DNA of 37,261 nucleotides from Armatimonadetes bacterium UBA5352 (GTDB taxonomy: Bacteria > Armatimonadota > Zipacnadia > Zipacnadales > UBA5352): assembly GCA_002411015.1 (NCBI GenBank), contig DHPY01000026.1, positions 17,928 to 55,188 of the forward strand, written 5' to 3'. Position numbers and translations under genes: made by a program. Of the stretch, positions 15,234-24,089 are shown in pieces. Position 1 is the first letter of the stretch. The number at the start of each line of letters is the position of its first letter. The notes beneath the pieces are model-generated. The model had not been told where the DNA came from. It was given only the letters and a program-made list of their open reading frames with translations, and did not search any database.

Positions 15234-16487
15234 TCAGAAGTCATTGACCGACATCCGATAGCCGTCCCACTGCTCCGTCAGTAAGCGCGTTCGTCCGTTC
15301 AAGAACGCGCACTGCGTGAGGCCACCATGAGGGTAAGCCCTCTCACCGCTGCTCAGAGCTTCGTAAAGACAGACAACGCGATCTGGGTACTCGTACTCGT
15401 CGAGTGACTGCCCGGATATGTTGGGGTTCAGTTCGTATCCTACGGTTGTCCCTCCGTCCGACGAGGGACACTGAAGATCGGCCTCGGTCGTCAGGTAGGG
15501 CATCAGGTCGCGTTTCCAGTCCGGCCCCGATGGGAGTATCCCGTCGTGTTCTTTCGCGTATAGCAGAATCGCCTCCACCACCATGCGCATCTCGGCGGCG
15601 CATTGATCCTCCTGATCGCGCTGGTTCGCAAGCTGTGTCAGATGGACGACGTATCCTAACGCGCGGGTGTACTCGTCAGACCCACCAGGCTGACGACGTC
15701 GGGCTTCAACCAGGGGAAGGACAGGGGTGCCGTAGTCCACCAGCATATCTACGATCGCGCTGTTCCGGGTGGCGGCCTGAGTCTTGACCCCGGACCTTCC
15801 CGGGATCCAATCATCCGCACTGCCTTCACCTCTGCCGGTCAGATGGTCCATCAGGTAGTCTGCACGAGCTTCCACAGACGCGACCCCAGCCGCATCCATC
15901 TCATTGTTCAGTAACGCGGTACATGCTAGTTCACGCACTACGGAGGTGTACCGTCTCCCGGTCTCATCGCTGGTGATATCCGCCAGCAACTTCGCGACTT
16001 CCTCGGCAGTGCGCCAGCGCCCCAGCTCCTGGACAGTCGCAAGCAGGACCGAGGTATGCCCGAGACTGCGCCATCCGTCTGCTGGTGCTGAGGAACTCCG
16101 CTGAGCGTAGACATCGTGGATCTCCAGCAACGCCTCCAGAGCATCGTCTCCGCCGATCTCACCGATCGCCTTGATGGCCTCCGCTCGGAAGACGTCAGGG
16201 TCAGGTCCCGCAGGCAACTCGTCACGGAGAACGGCGGACGTCAGCAGCGAGATTGCATCTGGGCCTCCGATCTCCTTCGCTCGCCTCACGGCCGCGATGC
16301 GCGTTGCGGCCCCGGTTGCTCCCAGGAACGGTATCAGGTCTGCCGATGTCTCGGCGGTTTCCAGTTGATCCACGACATCCCGCGGCACATCACCAGGCTC
16401 GGGCCGTCTTGCCTTGGACACAACCTCAGTGGTGCAACCCAGACATGCCGCAAGTAGCAGGACTGCAAACACAGGAGGAAGCTTCAT
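15234..16487 (-). CDS. putative lipoprotein: HEAT-like repeats plus pseudopilin-type C-terminal domain
   Basis: A 417-residue protein with a lipoprotein signal: hydrophobic residues 3-14 then lipobox L-A-A-C15. Residues about 40-170 contain HEAT-like helical repeats (for example RIAAVRRAKEIGGPDAISLLTSAV and IKAIGEIGGDDALEALLEIH). Residues about 295-417 resemble the exported domain of Planctomycete/Armatimonadota pseudopilins: an ILLYAKEHDGILPSG...W...LMPYL segment, CPSSDGG, YELNPNISG, and a closing HGG...FLNGRTRLL motif. The N-terminal pilin methylation signal is absent, so this is a pilin-like module on a lipid-anchored scaffold. AAAGGAGGG precedes the ATG. It lies 15 nt after the secreted HExxH protein gene and is probably in its operon. 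Function unknown. Confidence 0.65.
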   Translation of the reverse strand: MKLPPVFAVLLLAACLGCTTEVVSKARRPEPGDVPRDVVDQLETAETSADLIPFLGATGAATRIAAVRRAKEIGGPDAISLLTSAVLRDELPAGPDPDVFRAEAIKAIGEIGGDDALEALLEIHDVYAQRSSSAPADGWRSLGHTSVLLATVQELGRWRTAEEVAKLLADITSDETGRRYTSVVRELACTALLNNEMDAAGVASVEARADYLMDHLTGRGEGSADDWIPGRSGVKTQAATRNSAIVDMLVDYGTPVLPLVEARRRQPGGSDEYTRALGYVVHLTQLANQRDQEDQCAAEMRMVVEAILLYAKEHDGILPSGPDWKRDLMPYLTTEADLQCPSSDGGTTVGYELNPNISGQSLDEYEYPDRVVCLYEALSSGERAYPHGGLTQCAFLNGRTRLLTEQWDGYRMSVNDF

Positions 16488-16502
16488 CGGCGTTCCCTCC
16501 TT

Positions 16503-18893
16503 TCAGGGATAGTTGCGACCGAATGTGGAGGCGTCGGACCAGTCGGCGTCGGGGTTCGTCTGTCCCGGCCGCTGCTCCGCTTTCCTGGCAAGGAACTCGT
16601 CGTCGCCGTAGGCAGCGTATGATGCGTCGTCAAGGTATCCGGCGATGTCGTAGGTGTCGCTGTTGTACTTGTCGAGGTAATAATTCCCCGGCACGCACGT
16701 TGCATCCTCAAACACGTCCGGTACTCCGTCACCGTCCGAATCCTGCTGGCCTCCGCAGCGACCATAGTTCGCCATGTGCTCGAGCTCGTGAGCGCAAGTT
16801 GCGGCACAGCAGTCAAGCCCTGTGACGTCTGATCCGATGATCTCCTGATGCTGTGGGTCATCAACGTGGTACACATAGAAGACCTCGTTGAGTGAGGGTG
16901 CCGCGTCATGAACAGAGAGACCCCAGAGAGGGTGGTAGGACCCATAGCCGTCACCTGGTGAGTAGTCGAACTCGTACCCGCTCAAGTCATCTACCACAGA
17001 ACCCTCACGCCAGTAGTAGTACCAGTTTGGCGTGACATTGCTGCCCTGTCCACTATGGTTCCTGGCGGTGCCGCTGTAGTACACGCGGATCTCTTCGGTG
17101 TCCGCATAGCCAGATAGAATGGGGTCTGAGTGTGTCAGAGTCACCAGCGCAGGCCCGAACTGGCTGTTTGAGGCAGGGAGACCGCTATACGTAAAGCTGA
17201 CCGATGAACCTGCGGCTGGGTCTGGCACAGTGGTCAGTACCGACTGTGTCATTATCGGTGAGAGACTCCACTCAAGTTCCGCATCGTTTGCCAATCCATG
17301 CGTAGTGCCCTGTGCCGCAAGTGTGCACCCCCCGCCTGGCGCAGGCACGGCGTCGAATACCATGTCATTCTCGACGCTGGGGTGCCCATCCGGCTGTAGT
17401 ATCTCCAATCCGCATGTCAGTGCTGTAGTACCTTTCTGCAGCGCCGGTTTCGCCACCCCGCGGTCGCGGTTTTGGAGTGCATCAGCTTCGCCTTCTGTTG
17501 CCGAAATCACACAATAGATTGGACCGATCGGGTCGCCGTCTTGGTCAAAATCAACGGCGTGAAGTGTGTAGACCCCGCTCCAGTGGGTGCCGGCCGAGGT
17601 GGGCTGGCCCGTCAATTGACCGATCGGAGACAGGTTCGGCCCGTAGAAGTCGAGGTTCACGCTACCGGCCGGACTGCTCAATGTGTACTTCACCACCCCG
17701 CGGAGAGCCCCCGCCAGTACGTCCGTGGAGAAGTAGTAGAAACTGTCAACCCCCGCGGTCAAGAACCCAGACTTGTCCCAGTCACCTCGGGCGCAGCCTT
17801 CACCGACAGAGGGACACCAGCAACTGACACCATGATTGTACCCGAGCTCGCCGACCGTGCCCACTGTGTACGTGTAGAATCCCTTCGTCGCCTGCGTGGG
17901 GCCCTCGGGCTCCTGCGCGAAGATCGTTCCGTCCCATGTCCAGCTACCGGAGCCGAACGGCGCGCCCTGTTCAAGGTGCGTGTATAGGAGATTGCCTGCT
18001 AGATCGTAGATAGTGATCGGAACCCAGAACCCTATGTCGTAGGCTTCGAGGTGACTCGTCGTCCAAGGGATCAGGCACTCATCCAAGTACTCGTTCTCGG
18101 GATCATACAGAAGAACACCGCCAGAGCTGCTCACGACTGTGTTATTCACGCTACACGTGGGTTCGCCGATAAGCTGGAGCACCCACGCCATCGTCCAAGG
18201 GTCCTCATAGGCGCCCGTCACCTTCCAAGTTGTCCCCCCATTGAAGGTACCTGCGGTTGCTTGCCCAGGGCATTCATCCGTGTGCCACTCGTGGATCCAT
18301 CCCCAGATCGGTTTCCCGTCAAGCGTGATCAACTCTGGGGTGTAGTATAGCACCCCGGTATCAAATCGTGGCTCCCACTCGTACTTGTGCTGGAACCATA
18401 CAGCCTCATATCCGACCATGTATGCGTCGCGCGCGATCAGGTACCTGGCATGGCAGACTTCGTCCGTGTCAACCGTCACATATGTATCAACGCCAACCTG
18501 CCGCGCAACCACAAGAGCACCAGTCGGTTCCTGCGCATCAACAGCGAGTTGATCCTGGGCCTGCTGGGCACTCCATGCGGCGGTCACGGTCACGGTGTAG
18601 TCGCCGGGGACCTCAAAGGCATGCTCAGTCGGGTTGTCGCTGTCGCTGCCGGAGGCGTCGCCGAAGTCCCATGACCACGTAACCTGCTCGGTGATGTCTT
18701 GAAGCTCACTATCGAAGGCCACGGCGGCAAACGCGTGCGAGGTCTCAGTGCTCAGCAGGCAGGGGTCATCGGTGGGTTGCACGATCTCGACGGTGAAGGC
18801 ATGCGCCGATCCGGCGAGAGCCAGGGTCAATACAACCACAAAGACACACGACAGGGCCGATGAACGTCGGGGGCGGGCGACACGTTCACGCAT
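16503..18893 (-). CDS. large secreted protein with PKD, FlgD-like Ig and HExxH metallopeptidase-like region
   Basis: A 796-residue protein from the ATG at 18893, preceded by GGAGGT at a 6-nt spacing. An Arg-rich start and hydrophobic stretch (about 13-32, ending GSAHA-F) form a signal peptide. A PKD domain follows (VTWSWDFGDASG...GDYTVTVTA, about 70-115). A FlgD-type Ig segment is seen around VPITIYDLAGNLLYTHLE. Near the C-terminus HELEH (about 702-706) is an HExxH zinc-binding motif. It is followed by a DSDGDGVPD calcium-type repeat and, about 60 residues on, DDEFLARKAE, which could supply a glutamate third ligand. A secreted metalloprotease is therefore possible but not proven. Codon use and GC are lower than in flanking genes, suggesting transfer. 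Confidence 0.7.
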   Translation of the reverse strand: MRERVARPRRSSALSCVFVVVLTLALAGSAHAFTVEIVQPTDDPCLLSTETSHAFAAVAFDSELQDITEQVTWSWDFGDASGSDSDNPTEHAFEVPGDYTVTVTAAWSAQQAQDQLAVDAQEPTGALVVARQVGVDTYVTVDTDEVCHARYLIARDAYMVGYEAVWFQHKYEWEPRFDTGVLYYTPELITLDGKPIWGWIHEWHTDECPGQATAGTFNGGTTWKVTGAYEDPWTMAWVLQLIGEPTCSVNNTVVSSSGGVLLYDPENEYLDECLIPWTTSHLEAYDIGFWVPITIYDLAGNLLYTHLEQGAPFGSGSWTWDGTIFAQEPEGPTQATKGFYTYTVGTVGELGYNHGVSCWCPSVGEGCARGDWDKSGFLTAGVDSFYYFSTDVLAGALRGVVKYTLSSPAGSVNLDFYGPNLSPIGQLTGQPTSAGTHWSGVYTLHAVDFDQDGDPIGPIYCVISATEGEADALQNRDRGVAKPALQKGTTALTCGLEILQPDGHPSVENDMVFDAVPAPGGGCTLAAQGTTHGLANDAELEWSLSPIMTQSVLTTVPDPAAGSSVSFTYSGLPASNSQFGPALVTLTHSDPILSGYADTEEIRVYYSGTARNHSGQGSNVTPNWYYYWREGSVVDDLSGYEFDYSPGDGYGSYHPLWGLSVHDAAPSLNEVFYVYHVDDPQHQEIIGSDVTGLDCCAATCAHELEHMANYGRCGGQQDSDGDGVPDVFEDATCVPGNYYLDKYNSDTYDIAGYLDDASYAAYGDDEFLARKAEQRPGQTNPDADWSDASTFGRNYP

Positions 18894-19118
18894 GACCTTA
18901 CCTCCCACTGCGACGGTCGGTAGGTCGCCTGTCGAGGGTATCATATCCCGAAGCGCAAGAAATTACACGTTAAATCTTATGGAACATTCCGCGAATGGTG
19001 GGAGGCGCGATGCGCGACTGCGCGCGCCCCTGAGGTCCCATCCACTCCACAGAGGCCGTCCTGCCCGGTTAGCTGCCTCTGATGAGCCAATGCGCGGGCT
19101 TTCACGATCCATCGCCGT

Positions 19119-19156
19119 CTGGCGGCGCCGAGCGACGAACCTCCCGGCGCCGCCAG
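19119..19156. other. strong hairpin in the 5' region of the S55 peptidase gene
   Basis: Within the otherwise gene-free 18894-19250 stretch, CTGGCGGCGCCG (19119-19130) and CGGCGCCGCCAG (19145-19156) form a perfect 12-bp inverted repeat around a 14-nt loop. No T-tract follows, so it is not a standard intrinsic terminator. It may stabilise or regulate the downstream leader, or be an extragenic palindrome. The rest of the stretch is AT-richer near 18945-18990, where the promoter of the - strand operon probably lies (TATGAT on the - strand), but no convincing -35 is seen. Confidence 0.6.
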
Positions 19157-19250
19157 TCGTCAGCAGTGGCAGGATTCCCGCGTAGTAACCTCGAACCTGC
19201 CGGAGCCCGATCGTGCCGGGCGTTCCCTCACCCGTGGAGGAGAGAAGCTC

Positions 19251-22200
19251 ATGCGTCTGATCGTCGCCACTGTTGCGCTCCTGATCACCACGTCGATCGT
19301 GTCCGCGGCCCGTCTGCCGCAGTTCGACCCCGCGACGATGATGCGCTCCTCCGAGCTTCAGCGCGGCATGATCGGCTACGGCCTCTCAGTTTTCCAGGGC
19401 GTCGAGATCACGCGCTTCGACGTGGAGGTGCTCGGCGTCCTCTCCAAGGCGAACCTCGGCGAGGACCTGATCCTCATCAAGATCACATCCGGCCCGGTGG
19501 TTGAGAGCAAGTCGGGCATCATCGGCGGCATGAGCGGCAGCCCGGTCTACGTCGGCGGCAAGCTCATCGGCGCGATCGCCTACGGCTGGGGCTTCCTGCA
19601 CGAGGCCATCGGCGGCGTTACGCCGATCGAGGCGATGCTCACTCCCTACGCCACGAAGCAGCCTGAGGAGCAGGCGCGGCTGCCTGAGGACCATCCCGCC
19701 CGCGGCGCGATGGTGGCGGGCCGCTGGGTGGAGGAGGCCGTGATCGCCGACTTAGGCCCGGCCTTCGCCGACGATGACACGATCACCCTGCGCCCGGCCA
19801 GCCCGATCATCACCGTTGCGGGGATGGAGGACCACGGGATGCAGCGCCTGCAGGCGCTCTTCGGCGCGCACGGCCTGCAGACCATGCCCGGACCCGGGCG
19901 CCTCGACAACGGTACCGAGGTGGAGCTCCAGCCCGGCTCCGCGATCGGCGTGCAGCTCATGCAGGGCGACTTCGACGTCTCCGGCATCGGCACCGTCACC
20001 TGGCGCAACGGCAGCCACGTCCTCGCCTTCGGCCATCCGATGATGGAGATCGGTCCGGTGAACATCCCGGTCACCACCGCCTGGGTACACGACTTCCTGC
20101 CATCGCTCAACGTCTCCAACAAGCTCGCCTCGCCGATGAAGAGCGTCGGCACGCTGGTGAACGACGGCTCGTGGTCGGTTGCGGCCGAGGTGGGGGAGCA
20201 GGCGCCGATGATCCCGGCGACGATTGCCGTTCGCGACGAGGACAGCGGGCGCGTGAACACCTTCAACGTGCGCGTTGCCTGCCACGAACTGCTCACCTCC
20301 AGTCTGCTCATGTCCGCGCTCGATTCAGCGCTCTGGGCGGGGGTCAACGTCGGCAGCAAGGGCATCGCGTCCCTCGACTTCGAGCTTCTTGGCGATGGCG
20401 GCGCTGTGATCCGCCGGCACGATACCATCTGGCACCCGGCATCGTTCATGCCCGTGGTCTCGTGGGTCGATGAAGCCCTCTACTATCTGACCGAGAACCG
20501 CTTCACGCCCCAGCAGCCCAGGTCGCTCAACGTGTCGGTCAGCCTTCGCGATGAGGAGAAGCTTGCGGCGATTGAGCGCGTCTACACCGATCAGAGCGTG
20601 GCGCGTGCGGGCGAGGACCTGACCGTTCACGTGGTCATGCGCCCCGACGGCGGCGAGCGCTTTGAGAAGACCGTGACCTTCACGATGCCACGCGATCTCC
20701 CGAGAGGCACTCTGCGCCTCGGCGCGGTCGCGGGCGGCGATGAGTACTCCCTGAAGAGCTACCTTCGCCTGCTCTCCCCCCAGATGGACAGCCTTGAGGA
20801 TATCGCGAAGCTCATCGAGAGCATGAAGCGCTCAGATCAACTCTACATTGCCGCGGCGATCCCCGAGATCGTCATCGGCATGGAGGGCCAGGAGCTCCCG
20901 GCGACACCTGCCAGCATCGTCTCGATCCTGGCAGAAGACATGCAAAGTGACCTGACCGCCGGCTACACTGAGGTCAGCGAGACGCTCGACAGCGACTACT
21001 ACCTCTACGGCCTGCAGACCCTGCGCCTGCCCACCGAGGACCGCAACGGCGAGCGTGGCACCGTCCGGGCCACGGATGACGAACGCGGTTCAGCCGCCAC
21101 CAGCGTCCGCGTCGGTGACCGCTCCCTTGAGCGCATCTGGTGGGCGGCATCGGCGATTGACCCCAACGTCCGCCCGATGCAGGCGAACGGGCTGCCTGAG
21201 CCCGACCTCGGGAAGGGTGAGCCCGAAGGTGGCGACGAGGCCGTCGAGGACGACGGCGACGCCGATCTGGCGGCCGACGCGGGGGATGAAGAGGACACCG
21301 CCGGCGATGAGGACGCAGATGCCGATGAGGACGAAGACGCCTCCGGCGAGCATCCTGAGCCGGACGGCGAGGCACTCGCGCGCGGCCTGAAGAGCCTCAC
21401 CCACGCGTCCGCCGATGAGTTCGAGGAGGGGGAGTTGCACGGGACGATGGTCCGCAGCGATGGCGCGGTGGTGCTCGCGCCGCGCGCGGAGATGATCGCG
21501 AGGCTCCCCGAGCCCTCCGCCTGGAGCGTCGCCGCCGATGGCGATGGCGTCTGGGTGGGCACCGCGAACCCCGGCCGCGTCTACCACTGGACGCCCGGCT
21601 CCGAGGCCCGGGCCCTCTGCGATACCGGCTCGATGCTGGTGCTCTCCCTGCTCCCGATGGGCGATGGCACGGTCCTCGCCGGCACCGCCCCCGGCGGACG
21701 CGTCCTGCACATCGCGGCCGACGGGAAGATCGTGCAGGAGTGGAAGCTCGATGCCGCATGGGTCTGGTCGCTGGAGCGCGATGGCTCAACGATCGTTGCC
21801 GGCACCGGTCCCGATGGGGCCATCTACCGCGTCGATGGCGATCGGGCGGAGTTCTTCACTCGCATCAGCCAGCCACACGTCTTCGACCTGCTCTACGCAA
21901 ACGGCGCCCTCTACGCCGCCGGGGGTGAGAAGCAAGGCGGCGTCTTCGAGATTGCCTCGGGCGGCAGTATCCGGGACATCTTCGGCACGGACGAATCGTC
22001 CTGCACCGGCATCGCGTGCGGTGAAGACGGCCGCCTCATCGTCTCCACCGCCGAGGACGGCAAGCTCTACGTTATCGAGCCGGACGGTGGCCACGTGGAG
22101 GCGTATGAGTCTGACGGTAACATCATGAGCGTCGCCTCCGACGGCACTCATGCCTGGGCCGCCACGACCGATGAGGGGCGGATCATCTCGCTTGACGAGC

Positions 22201-23282
22201 GCAACCGCACCGCTGTCGCGCACCAGGACATGACCAGCGATCAGGTGGTGCGTGTCAGCGCGGGCACAGGCGCCGTCTATGCCGTAACCGCCAGCCCCAC
22301 CAACGTCTGGCGGCTGGACACCTCCTCCGTTGCGGAGGGGACCTTCGTCTCAGAGCCGCTCGACGCCGAGCGGATGAGCCGCTGGGTGCAGATGGACTGG
22401 AACGCGACCGTTCCCGAGGGAACCCTCCTGCAGATTGACGCCCGCACCGGCAACGGGGCTGTGGCCGATGAGTCCTGGAGCGCCTGGACGGGCGATCTCG
22501 TGAAGTGGGAGGGGCGGGTCGGAGTGCCGGATGCCCGCTACCTCCAGTACCGACTGCGGCTTGCGGGCAGACCCCTCGACGATCTCGAGGTGCGGCGGCT
22601 GGAGGCGCTCTACCTCCCGCGCAATCAGAAGCCGACGCTCGAGGTGGGCGATCCCGCCCCCGGCGCGGCCATCCGAAACAAGTATGAACTCTCCTGGACC
22701 GCCAAGGACAAGGATGATGACACGCTCCTCATGACCATCCAGCGCCGGGCGAGTGGCGGCGGCGAGTGGGTGGAGGTGACCACGCTCTCTGGCGAGGACA
22801 GCTACAAGTGGGACACCGGCGCGGTGGACGGAGGCCTCTACGACCTCCGCTTCCTCGTCAGCGACGAGCCGAGTAACCCCTCCGGCGCGCTGACTGAGGA
22901 GGTCGTGGTCGAGGGCGTGCTCATCGACAACGGCTACCCGAAGCTGATCCTCGTGAACCAGCCCGGGAAGGGCGACGGAGAGCGGCTTGTCTCCGGCATA
23001 GCAGTCGACGATCTGAGCCGGATCACCTCGGTGGATTGGAGCTTCTGCGGGAAGGAACTCTGGCGCTCGGCATTGCCGGAGGATGGGCTGCTTGACTCGC
23101 GACGCGAGCGCTTCCGGATTGAGCTGCCTGAGCCGCCCGAGGGCGAGTACTCCATGCAGATCCGCATCCGCGACGCGGCCGGCAACGTCACGGTTGAGAC
23201 CATTCCGCTTGACGGGAAGCCTGCCACCACCGACGCCGACACCGCGCCGATAGAGCTCGATGCCGAGGGCGCACAGGGCTGA
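19251..23282 (+). CDS. secreted SpoIVB-type (S55) peptidase-like protein with beta-propeller and Ig-like domains
   Basis: A 1343-residue exported protein. A signal peptide covers 1-20 (cleavage likely after VSAA). Residues about 25-330 match the S55 (SpoIVB peptidase) family: GMSGSPV (93-99) holds the presumed nucleophile S95, followed by GKLIGAIAYGWGF and IGGVTPIE. A second conserved segment, LAFGHPM with H262, comes after. Residues about 645-705 are an extremely acidic Asp/Glu/Ala linker. Residues about 735-1010 show repeated VxVGT/VLAGT-PxGR(V/I)Y strands of a beta-propeller. The C-terminus (about 1010-1335) has immunoglobulin-like segments (PAPGAAIRNKYELSWTAKD). It is probably periplasmic or cell-surface; the substrate is unknown. 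GGAGGAG lies just upstream of the ATG. Confidence 0.82.
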   Translation: MRLIVATVALLITTSIVSAARLPQFDPATMMRSSELQRGMIGYGLSVFQGVEITRFDVEVLGVLSKANLGEDLILIKITSGPVVESKSGIIGGMSGSPVYVGGKLIGAIAYGWGFLHEAIGGVTPIEAMLTPYATKQPEEQARLPEDHPARGAMVAGRWVEEAVIADLGPAFADDDTITLRPASPIITVAGMEDHGMQRLQALFGAHGLQTMPGPGRLDNGTEVELQPGSAIGVQLMQGDFDVSGIGTVTWRNGSHVLAFGHPMMEIGPVNIPVTTAWVHDFLPSLNVSNKLASPMKSVGTLVNDGSWSVAAEVGEQAPMIPATIAVRDEDSGRVNTFNVRVACHELLTSSLLMSALDSALWAGVNVGSKGIASLDFELLGDGGAVIRRHDTIWHPASFMPVVSWVDEALYYLTENRFTPQQPRSLNVSVSLRDEEKLAAIERVYTDQSVARAGEDLTVHVVMRPDGGERFEKTVTFTMPRDLPRGTLRLGAVAGGDEYSLKSYLRLLSPQMDSLEDIAKLIESMKRSDQLYIAAAIPEIVIGMEGQELPATPASIVSILAEDMQSDLTAGYTEVSETLDSDYYLYGLQTLRLPTEDRNGERGTVRATDDERGSAATSVRVGDRSLERIWWAASAIDPNVRPMQANGLPEPDLGKGEPEGGDEAVEDDGDADLAADAGDEEDTAGDEDADADEDEDASGEHPEPDGEALARGLKSLTHASADEFEEGELHGTMVRSDGAVVLAPRAEMIARLPEPSAWSVAADGDGVWVGTANPGRVYHWTPGSEARALCDTGSMLVLSLLPMGDGTVLAGTAPGGRVLHIAADGKIVQEWKLDAAWVWSLERDGSTIVAGTGPDGAIYRVDGDRAEFFTRISQPHVFDLLYANGALYAAGGEKQGGVFEIASGGSIRDIFGTDESSCTGIACGEDGRLIVSTAEDGKLYVIEPDGGHVEAYESDGNIMSVASDGTHAWAATTDEGRIISLDERNRTAVAHQDMTSDQVVRVSAGTGAVYAVTASPTNVWRLDTSSVAEGTFVSEPLDAERMSRWVQMDWNATVPEGTLLQIDARTGNGAVADESWSAWTGDLVKWEGRVGVPDARYLQYRLRLAGRPLDDLEVRRLEALYLPRNQKPTLEVGDPAPGAAIRNKYELSWTAKDKDDDTLLMTIQRRASGGGEWVEVTTLSGEDSYKWDTGAVDGGLYDLRFLVSDEPSNPSGALTEEVVVEGVLIDNGYPKLILVNQPGKGDGERLVSGIAVDDLSRITSVDWSFCGKELWRSALPEDGLLDSRRERFRIELPEPPEGEYSMQIRIRDAAGNVTVETIPLDGKPATTDADTAPIELDAEGAQG

Positions 23283-23311
23283 CACGCAGGTCGTGAGCAG
23301 AGGAGGCCGCT

Positions 23312-23995
23312 TTGTCGAAGCCACCGCGACCGCGCACCTTCCGCCGCGCGGATGAACTGCTGCTTGAGCGCTACGGCCCAGTGCCGGACCACTCCGAGGG
23401 TCCGCTGAACAACCTGATCCGCACGATCCTCTCGCAGAACACCACGGACGCGAACTCCTTCCCCGCGTTCGAGCGCCTGCGCGATCACTTCGGCGGCGAC
23501 TGGGAGCGCGCGCTCGAGGCCGGCCCCGAGGCCTACGTGCCGCTGATCGAGCAGGCCGGCCTCGCGCCGACGAAGAGCCGCCGCATCCACGCGATCCTCC
23601 AGCAGCTCAAGGAGGAGCACGGCGAACTGACGCTCGACTTCGTTTGCGAGATGCCGCAGGACGAGGCGAACGAGTACCTGCTGAGCCTCAAGGGCGTTGG
23701 CCCGAAGACCTCATCGATCGTGCTGCTTTTTGAGTGCGGGATGCCCTTCTTCCCGGTGGACACGCACATCCACCGCGTGACGCGGCGGCTTGGCTGGGTG
23801 CCGGAGAAGGCGACGGCGGAGCAGGCGCACGAGGTGCTCACAAAGGCGATCCCGCCGGAGCTGCACTACCGGCTGCACCTGAACCTCGTGACACACGGCC
23901 GCCGCACCTGCCACCCCTCAAAGCCCGAGTGCCACGAGTGTCCCATCTCCCGCTTCTGCGAGGCCTTCCGCGAGGGGAAGGTCGAGCCGCGGTGA
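23312..23995 (+). CDS. nth: endonuclease III (HhH-GPD base-excision DNA glycosylase)
   Basis: A 227-residue DNA glycosylase/AP lyase for oxidised pyrimidines. It shows TILSQNTTD early on, the helix-hairpin-helix LKGVGPKTSS with the catalytic lysine, VDTHIHRVTRRLGW with the catalytic aspartate, and the iron-sulphur ligands C-x6-C-x2-C-x5-C near the C-terminus (CHPSKPECHECPISRFC). The start is TTG at 23312, supported by AGGAGG at 23301-23306 with 5-nt spacing; no in-frame ATG fits. It sits 29 nt after the S55 peptidase gene and may share its transcript. Confidence 0.93.
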   Translation: MSKPPRPRTFRRADELLLERYGPVPDHSEGPLNNLIRTILSQNTTDANSFPAFERLRDHFGGDWERALEAGPEAYVPLIEQAGLAPTKSRRIHAILQQLKEEHGELTLDFVCEMPQDEANEYLLSLKGVGPKTSSIVLLFECGMPFFPVDTHIHRVTRRLGWVPEKATAEQAHEVLTKAIPPELHYRLHLNLVTHGRRTCHPSKPECHECPISRFCEAFREGKVEPR

Positions 23996-24014
23996 CCATG
24001 TCACGTACGCTCAT

Positions 24015-24043
24015 TTGACTATACCGTCCGCGCGCGGTACAAT
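24015..24043 (+). promoter_or_regulatory. sigma70-type promoter of the restriction-modification pair
   Basis: TTGACT at 24015-24020 and TACAAT at 24038-24043 are separated by 17 bp, close to consensus. Transcription would start near 24050, giving a leader of about 40 nt to the ATG at 24090. This excludes the in-frame TTG at 24015 as a start codon, since it is the -35 box. Confidence 0.78.
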
Positions 24044-24089
24044 CGCCGAGACACATCAGGTCAGACCGAAGGTTTTGCTGGGATCATTC

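Noticed and set aside
24015..24089. Extended methyltransferase start at TTG 24015
   Set aside because: The TTG is the -35 box of a consensus-like promoter with TACAAT at 24038-24043, so it precedes the transcript start; ATG 24090 is used.
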